Shown here: positions 5,284 to 9,970 of the stretch, one piece after another | Position numbering within the stretch: position 1 is the first letter of the stretch | How the letters are laid out: every line of letters starts with the position of its first letter | Source: Candidatus Sumerlaeota bacterium | GTDB lineage: Bacteria > Sumerlaeota > Sumerlaeia > MVZB01 > JAJFLK01 | Assembly (NCBI GenBank): GCA_021772735.1 | Contig: JAJFLK010000572.1 | Location: 1-9,970 of the forward strand | DNA length: 9,970 nucleotides | Reading direction: 5' to 3' | The notes under the pieces: model-generated | The model's input: the letters and a program-made list of their open reading frames with translations, nothing else | Databases searched by the model: none | Told to the model about the DNA's origin: nothing | Program-made: the position numbers and the translations under genes

Positions 5284-6249
5284 TCAATATGCGTTGCGAA
5301 TTCGGATCCGCATCCGGTTATCGGCGACGAACCGATATGCGGGCACGCCGAGCTTCGCGGCTCCGGGCAGTATCATCACCGCCGCCGCAGGCCAGAGCAT
5401 CGGCATCGTCCAGGCCATCTCGCGAAAAGCGTAAAACCCGCCGGCGTTGCCTTCGCGCGTCGAATAGCAGACTTCGCGTTTGCAGTCGTCGGTTGTGAGT
5501 TCGCGCAGGTAAGAGGCGGGAATCGAGCCGAACTGCCCGGCGCTGTGGAAATCCACGAACGTCAGCAACTCGAAGATGTCCAGCTGCGCCAACACGAGCA
5601 ATGTCCGCCCGCAAAAACTGCAATCGCCATCATAAATCACAAACCTCGGCCCGGCGGAATACAGATCCCTAAACCATTTACAGACGGCCTCGCCTGCATT
5701 CTCGGCTGGCAAAACGAGAGGCAAAATCCACAGAGCATGCCAGATCGACGAACCGGAATATGGCATGACAGGAGCTGATCGGAGCATGCCGATCCCGAGG
5801 GCGAGAGCGAATGCCGCGCCACAAAGGCGCAATCTGAGATACGCGTCGTGATATAGATCCGACCTCTCGCGACCCGAAGCCCCGTTCGCGGAGGGTGGTC
5901 CTTCTCGAAAGAGACGCCACAAGGCAGAGATGCTCAGGGCGTCCCACGCAGGGGAGAGAGCGGTCAGCACGAGCGCGACGGGCAGCGCGGTCAAGCTCCA
6001 TAACACCGTATCCAGGGGCCCGGCATTCATCATCAGCACGATACCAAGCGCCGCCGCGAACATCGCAGGCGCTCCGAGGATACCCACGGCTGCGAGGATC
6101 AGCAAGAAATCGACCGCCGCCGGAGCTCCCAAGGCGAATACAGATAGGCAAAGTCCGATCCGGACACACGCCAGGCGCCGGGCCAACCGCCTTGTCCGGC
6201 GCGCGGCGTCTGAGTTCATTTGGGCCAGCTCGTGATCGACGATACTCAT
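5284..6249 (-). CDS. Membrane protein fused to a DCC1-like (DUF393) thiol-redox domain
   Basis: A 321-residue protein from ATG 6249-6247. Residues about 28-100 hold hydrophobic segments (two to four spans) after an Arg-rich N-terminus. A cytoplasmic-looking loop (about 113-138) and further spans (about 142-156 and 170-181) follow. The C-terminal half is a DUF393/DCC1-like domain. VIYDGDCSFC (204-213) carries the defining DxxCxxC motif with Cys210 and Cys213, in a thioredoxin-like fold. GGFYAFREMAWTMP and LPGAAKLGVPAYRFVADNR form the family's conserved C-terminus. DUF393 proteins are predicted thiol-disulfide oxidoreductases and are often found joined or next to HTTM or DoxX-like membrane domains. 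The partner and substrate are unknown. GTG 6294 opens the same frame 45 nt upstream, but a promoter-like sequence ends just before ATG 6249, and no good ribosome-binding site fits either start. Divergent from the Tudor gene. Confidence 0.82.
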   Translation of the reverse strand: MSIVDHELAQMNSDAARRTRRLARRLACVRIGLCLSVFALGAPAAVDFLLILAAVGILGAPAMFAAALGIVLMMNAGPLDTVLWSLTALPVALVLTALSPAWDALSISALWRLFREGPPSANGASGRERSDLYHDAYLRLRLCGAAFALALGIGMLRSAPVMPYSGSSIWHALWILPLVLPAENAGEAVCKWFRDLYSAGPRFVIYDGDCSFCGRTLLVLAQLDIFELLTFVDFHSAGQFGSIPASYLRELTTDDCKREVCYSTREGNAGGFYAFREMAWTMPMLWPAAAVMILPGAAKLGVPAYRFVADNRMRIRIRNAY

Positions 6250-6256
6250 GTGTACG

Positions 6257-6285
6257 AATATACCCCGCAATCGGGCCCACCGCAA
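6257..6285 (-). promoter_or_regulatory. Putative promoter of the DUF393 gene, possibly giving a leaderless mRNA
   Basis: On the minus strand TTGCGG (6285-6280), a 17-nt spacer and TATATT (6262-6257) resemble a sigma-70 promoter (3 of 6 and 5 of 6). Only 7 nt separate the -10 from ATG 6249, so transcription would begin at or next to the A of the start codon. That explains the missing ribosome-binding site and argues against the GTG 6294 start. It is an inference from sequence spacing. Confidence 0.4.
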
Positions 6286-6324
6286 GCCGAGCACGACCGC
6301 CCCGAGCGCTCCTGAGGGGCCGCG

Positions 6325-6363
6325 ATCTTTTGGGTTGAAACGAGACCTCGGTTTCTAAAAGAT
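6325..6363. repeat. Nested inverted repeat in the divergent intergenic region
   Basis: ATCTTTT (6325-6331) pairs with AAAAGAT (6357-6363). Inside it GAAAC (6337-6341) pairs with GTTTC (6351-6355). The dyad lies between the divergent DUF393 and Tudor genes, 32 nt before the GTG at 6395. The A/T-rich arms stand out from their GC-rich surroundings. It may be an operator shared by both genes or a promoter region for the plus strand (TTGAAA at 6335-6340). No clear terminator shape is present. Confidence 0.35.
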
Positions 6364-6383
6364 TCCGGGGTTGAGCGGGGTCA

Positions 6384-6389
6384 AAGGAA
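6384..6389 (+). promoter_or_regulatory. Ribosome-binding site fixing the GTG start at 6395
   Basis: AAGGAA lies 5 nt before GTG 6395. The TTG at 6371 in the same frame lies upstream of this site and has none of its own. This favours the shorter, 108-residue Tudor protein. Confidence 0.6.
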
Positions 6390-6394
6390 ACCTG

Positions 6395-6721
6395 GTGACG
6401 AACGATCAGCCCGAGAGCGAAAGCTCACAGAAACTTCGCGTCGGCAACCGAGTCAGGCATCCCAAGTGGGGCCTTGGGAGGATCTCACGGGTTTCGGGCA
6501 GCGGAGAGTCGACCAACGTCATTGTCGATTTCAACGAAGAGGGCTTCAAGAAACTCGCTCTCAAGCATGCCCAGCTTACGAGGGTCGGCGCACCGGCGGG
6601 ACCCAGGAAGGCAGCTCAGCCGACGCACAAGCCTAAAACCAAGCTCCGAAAGGCGGCCCCCCGGGTGGCCCGCGAAGGCGAAGACGACGACGACGAGGAA
6701 GAAGTGATTATCCCCGGCTGA
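6395..6721 (+). CDS. Small free-standing UvrD/PcrA-type Tudor domain protein
   Basis: A 108-residue protein. Residues about 13-64 (LRVGNRVRHPKWGLGRI, VIVDFNEEG, KKLALKHAQLTRV) closely resemble the C-terminal Tudor-like domain of UvrD/PcrA helicases, in which a 'VRHxKWGxGxV' strand is followed by 'VxFxxxGxKKLxLxxAxL'. In PcrA/UvrD this domain contacts RNA polymerase. No helicase is attached here. The tail is first basic and Pro/Ala-rich (66-92) and then strongly acidic (94-103, including four Asp from a GAC repeat at 6683-6694), and looks disordered. The protein may bind RNA polymerase or nucleic acid, but its function is unknown. It lies 45 nt upstream of gatC on the same strand and may share transcription with it. 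The start at GTG 6395 is chosen over TTG 6371 because AAGGAA precedes it closely. Confidence 0.78.
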   Translation: MTNDQPESESSQKLRVGNRVRHPKWGLGRISRVSGSGESTNVIVDFNEEGFKKLALKHAQLTRVGAPAGPRKAAQPTHKPKTKLRKAAPRVAREGEDDDDEEEVIIPG

Positions 6722-6766
6722 AGGTTTCCGAAGGCGAACACAGGGTCATACAGAGGGCAGAGGCAG

Positions 6767-7066
6767 ATGAGCAAGATCAACAAACAGGACATCGACAAAG
6801 TCGCGCTGCTTTCGCGCCTCTCGTTCACCGATGCCGAGGCCGAGAAATTCGCCGGCCAATTGAGCCAGATCCTGGAATACGCCGAGAAGCTGAACGAACT
6901 CGACACCGAAGGCGTCGAGCCGACCTCGCACTGCCTTAACCTGACGAACGTCATGCGCGAGGACATCCCTCAGGCTTCCCTGACCGCCGAGCAGGCGCTT
7001 GCCAACGCCCCGGACGCCGAGGATCAGTGTTTCAAAGTCCCGCCCATTATTCAGGAGAGCGGCTGA
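6767..7066 (+). CDS. gatC: Aspartyl/glutamyl-tRNA(Asn/Gln) amidotransferase subunit C
   Basis: A 99-residue protein of normal GatC length. It opens with the family's helical start, INKQDIDKVALLSRLSFTDAEAEKF (about 4-28). The conserved linker ILEYAEKLNELDTEGVEPTSH (about 35-55) follows. VMREDIP (62-68) and the ending DQCFKVPPIIQESG match the segment that wraps around GatA. GatC stabilises the GatA-GatB complex rather than catalysing chemistry. ATG 6767 has GAGGG 9 nt upstream. The gene begins the gatC-gatA-gatB order seen in many bacteria. Confidence 0.95.
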   Translation: MSKINKQDIDKVALLSRLSFTDAEAEKFAGQLSQILEYAEKLNELDTEGVEPTSHCLNLTNVMREDIPQASLTAEQALANAPDAEDQCFKVPPIIQESG

Positions 7067-7140
7067 CCAACGCGATCGCCTCGCGCGGGCCGAATCCGCG
7101 TAGCGAACCCGCAGGAATAAAACAGGCGAAACACTCAACC

Positions 7141-8658
7141 ATGACCGAATCCAGCTCCGCTTGCTCCACCGGAGAAATCCACGACCTGACCGTCGCCGGC
7201 ATCGCCGAAGCGCTCGCCAAAGGCGACGTCTCCAGCCGCGAAGTTACACAGGCCTTCCTGACCCGCATTGAATCGGTCGAACCGGACGTTCGCGCCTTCC
7301 TGACTGTCACCGCCGATGTCGCTCTTGGCATGGCCGACGAGGCCGACCGCCGCCTGGCCGCGGGCGAACGAGGCCCACTGCTCGGCGTGCCCGTTGGCCT
7401 CAAAGATCTGATCTGCACCGAAGGCACGCGGACAACCGGCGGCTCGAAAATTCTCAACAACTACATCCCGCCTTACGACGCAACGGTCGCGCGCAGATTG
7501 CGCGAGGCGGGCGCGGTCTTCGTCGGCAAGCTCAATATGGATGAGTTCGCGATGGGTTCATCATGCGAGAACTCGGGCTATTACCCGACGCACAACCCGT
7601 GGGATCTGGAACGCATTCCCGGCGGCTCTTCGGGCGGGTCGGTCGCGGCAGTCGCGGCGCGCGAGTGCCCCGCCTCACTTGGGTCCGATACCGGCGGCTC
7701 GATCAAATTACCTGCCGCGCTGTGCGGCGTCGTCGGCATCCGTCCGACCTACGGCCGAGTCTCGCGTTACGGCATTCTTGCTTTCGCCTCCTCTCTGGAT
7801 CAGATCGGCCCGGTGACGCGCGATGTCCGAGATGCAGCGGTGATGATGAACGCCATCTGCGGCCACGATCCAAAAGACTCGACGTCTGCTCCCGTTGACG
7901 TCCCGGATTTCACGGCGGCCCTCGGGCGCGACGGCTCGGATATTAAGGGCCTCAAGATCGGTATCCCGAAAGAATATTTTCTCCAGGGCGAAGAGGGAAG
8001 AGGCGGGATGGACCCCGAGGTTGAAGCCGCCGTGCGCAAGGCTGCCGATGCCCTGGTCGGCCTCGGCGCGGAACTGGTCGACATCTCGCTGCCGCACACG
8101 CAATACGGCGTCGCGACTTATTATCTTGTCTGCACGGCCGAGGCTTCCTCGAACCTGGCGCGGTACGACGGCGCGCATTACGGGCACCGGGCCACCGGAG
8201 CGAGCGACATCATCGATATGTTCACGCGAAGCCGGAACGAGGGTTTCGGCGCCGAGGTCAAGCTGCGAATCATGCTCGGCACGTACGCGCTTTCGGCGGG
8301 TTTTTACGACGCCTATTACATGAAAGCCCTGAAAGTCCGGACGCTGCTCAAACGAGATTTCGATGTCGCGTTCGAGAAAGTCGATCTCATCTTGACGCCG
8401 ACCTCGCCGACCCCGGCGTTCAAGCTCGGCGAGAAGGCCGACGACCCGCTCCAAATGTATCTCACCGATATCTTCACCATCTCGCCCAATCTTGCGGGCC
8501 TCGGCGGTATGAGCGTTCCGTGCGGGTTCACCTCGGAGACAAACCTGCCGATCGGCCTCCAGCTCATCCCGCCCGCGTTCGGCGAGGAAACCATGCTGCG
8601 GGTCGCCCACGCCTACGAGCAGACGCAGACCTGGTGCGAGAGGGCGCCTAAGTTATGA
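7141..8658 (+). CDS. gatA: Aspartyl/glutamyl-tRNA amidotransferase subunit A (amidase)
   Basis: A 505-residue amidase-signature protein. All three catalytic residues are visible: Lys88 in GVPVGLKD, Ser163 in GGSSGG, and the nucleophile Ser187 in SDTGGS. GatA hydrolyses glutamine and passes the ammonia to GatB. Other family blocks are KLNMDEFAMGS (130-140), RPTYGRVSRYG (201-211) and FASSLDQIGP (215-224). The last is followed by a glutamine-binding C-terminal half of normal length. ATG 7141 is chosen because the family begins about a dozen residues before 'DLT'. The same frame stays open back to GTG 7027, which has AGGA upstream, but this would add 38 atypical residues and overlap gatC. ATG 7141 itself lacks a good ribosome-binding site. 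The stop overlaps the gatB start as ATGA. Confidence 0.96.
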   Translation: MTESSSACSTGEIHDLTVAGIAEALAKGDVSSREVTQAFLTRIESVEPDVRAFLTVTADVALGMADEADRRLAAGERGPLLGVPVGLKDLICTEGTRTTGGSKILNNYIPPYDATVARRLREAGAVFVGKLNMDEFAMGSSCENSGYYPTHNPWDLERIPGGSSGGSVAAVAARECPASLGSDTGGSIKLPAALCGVVGIRPTYGRVSRYGILAFASSLDQIGPVTRDVRDAAVMMNAICGHDPKDSTSAPVDVPDFTAALGRDGSDIKGLKIGIPKEYFLQGEEGRGGMDPEVEAAVRKAADALVGLGAELVDISLPHTQYGVATYYLVCTAEASSNLARYDGAHYGHRATGASDIIDMFTRSRNEGFGAEVKLRIMLGTYALSAGFYDAYYMKALKVRTLLKRDFDVAFEKVDLILTPTSPTPAFKLGEKADDPLQMYLTDIFTISPNLAGLGGMSVPCGFTSETNLPIGLQLIPPAFGEETMLRVAHAYEQTQTWCERAPKL

Positions 8659-9970
8659 AGGCCCACGAATCCGATAAGCAGAGCGACATGAAATACGAAA
8701 CCGTCGTCGGCATGGAAGTTCACGTCGAACTGCTGACCGAAACCAAAGTCTGGTGCGGCTGCCGGATCGACTTCGGCAAGCCGCCTAACACGCAAACCTG
8801 TCCGGTCTGCCTCGGCCATCCGGGCAGTCTGCCGGTGCTGAACAAACGCGCTCTGGAATTCGCGATGCGCACGGCGCTGGCTCTGAACTGCGACGTCGCC
8901 CCCCGCACGCAATTCGAGCGCAAGAATTACTATTATCCCGATCTGCCCAAGAACTATCAGATCTCGCAATTGCGCAAGAACCTGGCGACCGGCGGTTGGC
9001 TTGAGATCACCGTCGATGGCACGGCCAAGCGCATTACGATGGATAACGTCCACCTCGAAGAGGACGCCGGGAAGAACATCCATCCCGATCACGAAGGCTC
9101 CGATTACAGCCTCGTCGATCTGAACCGCGCCGGGACCGCCCTGCTTGAGATCGTCTCTCAGCCCGATCTGCGAGGCGTCGATGACGCGATGGCATACATG
9201 AACGGGCTCAAGAACCTGCTCGAATACATCGGCGTTTCCGACTGCAACATGCACGAGGGACGGTTGCGCTTCGAGGCTAATATTTCGGTCCGCCCAGTGG
9301 GCAGCGAGAAGCTCGGCACGAAGGTCGAGGTCAAGAATCTGAACTCGATGAAGATCGTCGCCAAGTGCATCGAGCATGAAACCGAGCGCCAGATCGACGT
9401 GATCGAATCCGGCGGCCGCATCGTGCAGGAAACCCGCCTTTGGGACGACGAGAAGAGCGAGACGCAGTCCATGCGCTCCAAGGAACAGGCGCACGATTAT
9501 CGCTACTTCCCCGATCCCGATCTGCTTGAGGTCGTGATCGACGAGGCCTGGCTGGCCGAAGTTCGCGCCGAGCTGCCCGAACTGCCTGAGGCCCGGCGCC
9601 GCCGCTTCGTCACGCAATTCGGTATCCCCGAATACGACGCAGGCGTCCTGACCGCGGAAAAGGATCTGGCGGATTATTACGAACGCGCCATCGGCACGCA
9701 CGACAATCCCAAGGCCATCTCGAACTGGATCATGACCGAGGCGCTGCGTATCCTGAACGAGGGCGAGCAAGGCATTGCCGAGTTCGGCGTCACGGCAGAG
9801 CACTTGGGCGAGCTTGTCGGCCTGGTCGACAAAGGCACAATCAGCGGGAAGATCGGCAAACAGATATTCAAGAAAGTGCTCGCCGGCGAAGGCGCGCCGG
9901 GCGAGATCGTCGCCAAAGAGGGCCTGGAGCAGATCAGCGACGCGGGCGCGATCGAGAAGATTGTGGATGA
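8655..9970 (+). CDS. gatB: Aspartyl/glutamyl-tRNA amidotransferase subunit B, C-terminus cut
   Basis: About 438 codons are visible of a family near 475-480, so only the end of the C-terminal YqeY-like tRNA-binding tail is missing. ETVVGMEVHVEL (15-26) starts the catalytic cradle. Cys34, Cys36, Cys49 and Cys52 (CGC and CPVC) form the zinc site kept in many GatB proteins. RKNYYYPDLPKNYQISQ (89-105) and HLEEDAGK (133-140) shape the kinase and Mg pocket. NMHEGRLRFEANISVRP, VEVKNLNS and DYRYFPDPD continue the family pattern. GatB phosphorylates the Glu or Asp on misacylated tRNA and amidates it with ammonia from GatA. The start at 8655 overlaps the gatA stop by 4 nt and has GAGAGGG 10 nt upstream. 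ATG 8688 (MKYETVV) is a shorter alternative that fits family length. The signature motif reads NRAGTALLE, with Ala162 where Pro is usual. Confidence 0.96.
   Translation, partial: MKAHESDKQSDMKYETVVGMEVHVELLTETKVWCGCRIDFGKPPNTQTCPVCLGHPGSLPVLNKRALEFAMRTALALNCDVAPRTQFERKNYYYPDLPKNYQISQLRKNLATGGWLEITVDGTAKRITMDNVHLEEDAGKNIHPDHEGSDYSLVDLNRAGTALLEIVSQPDLRGVDDAMAYMNGLKNLLEYIGVSDCNMHEGRLRFEANISVRPVGSEKLGTKVEVKNLNSMKIVAKCIEHETERQIDVIESGGRIVQETRLWDDEKSETQSMRSKEQAHDYRYFPDPDLLEVVIDEAWLAEVRAELPELPEARRRRFVTQFGIPEYDAGVLTAEKDLADYYERAIGTHDNPKAISNWIMTEALRILNEGEQGIAEFGVTAEHLGELVGLVDKGTISGKIGKQIFKKVLAGEGAPGEIVAKEGLEQISDAGAIEKIVD

Noticed and set aside
4404..5498. A 364-codon open frame on the plus strand opposite the HEAT/YbjN-like gene
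   Set aside because: The minus-strand frame has a good ribosome-binding site and a regular helix/strand pattern. This frame runs across the intergenic gap into the DUF393 gene and ends in Arg/Ser-rich low complexity.
7708..8610. A 300-codon open frame opposite gatA
   Set aside because: Arg-rich and featureless, fully inside an intact gatA.
8613..9803. A 396-codon open frame opposite gatB
   Set aside because: It mirrors the codon bias of gatB, which is unmistakable on the plus strand. No recognisable domain.

Overview
This is a high-GC bacterial chromosome segment. Protein-coding genes fill almost all of it. I see no rRNA, tRNA, CRISPR array, insertion sequence or replication origin. The organism cannot be placed from this window. 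It uses a GatCAB amidotransferase and a MalFG-type sugar importer, and several genes appear to start at GTG or TTG, so an under-sampled bacterial phylum is plausible but not shown.

Layout, left to right. (1) 1-521, minus strand: the N-terminal part of a haloalkane dehalogenase, cut by the window edge. (2) 694-2345, plus strand: a two-gene unit joined by an ATGA overlap. It encodes an ImmA/IrrE-type zinc peptidase with an N-terminal helix-turn-helix-like segment, then a DUF4411 PIN-like protein. The first gene is clearly less GC-rich than the rest of the window, and the pair looks like an acquired toxin-antitoxin or stress module. (3) 2358-4307, minus strand: two CUT1-family sugar ABC permeases (MalG-like and MalF-like), with no binding protein or ATPase gene in view. 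(4) 4386-5147, minus strand: a protein with a HEAT-like N-terminus and a YbjN-like C-terminus. (5) 5284-6249, minus strand: a membrane protein ending in a DCC1-like (DUF393) thiol-redox domain. (6) 6395-6721, plus strand: a small protein made of a UvrD/PcrA-type Tudor domain plus a basic/acidic tail. (7) 6767-9970, plus strand: gatC, gatA and gatB, the last cut by the window edge.

The GatCAB genes act together: GatB phosphorylates misacylated Glu-tRNA(Gln) and/or Asp-tRNA(Asn), GatA supplies ammonia from glutamine, and GatC holds the two together. The two permeases would form one transport channel that needs partners encoded elsewhere. The items most worth a second look are the ImmA/IrrE-DUF4411 pair, the free-standing Tudor protein upstream of gatCAB, the HEAT/YbjN protein, the membrane-DUF393 fusion with a possibly leaderless mRNA, and an operator-like inverted repeat in front of the dehalogenase.
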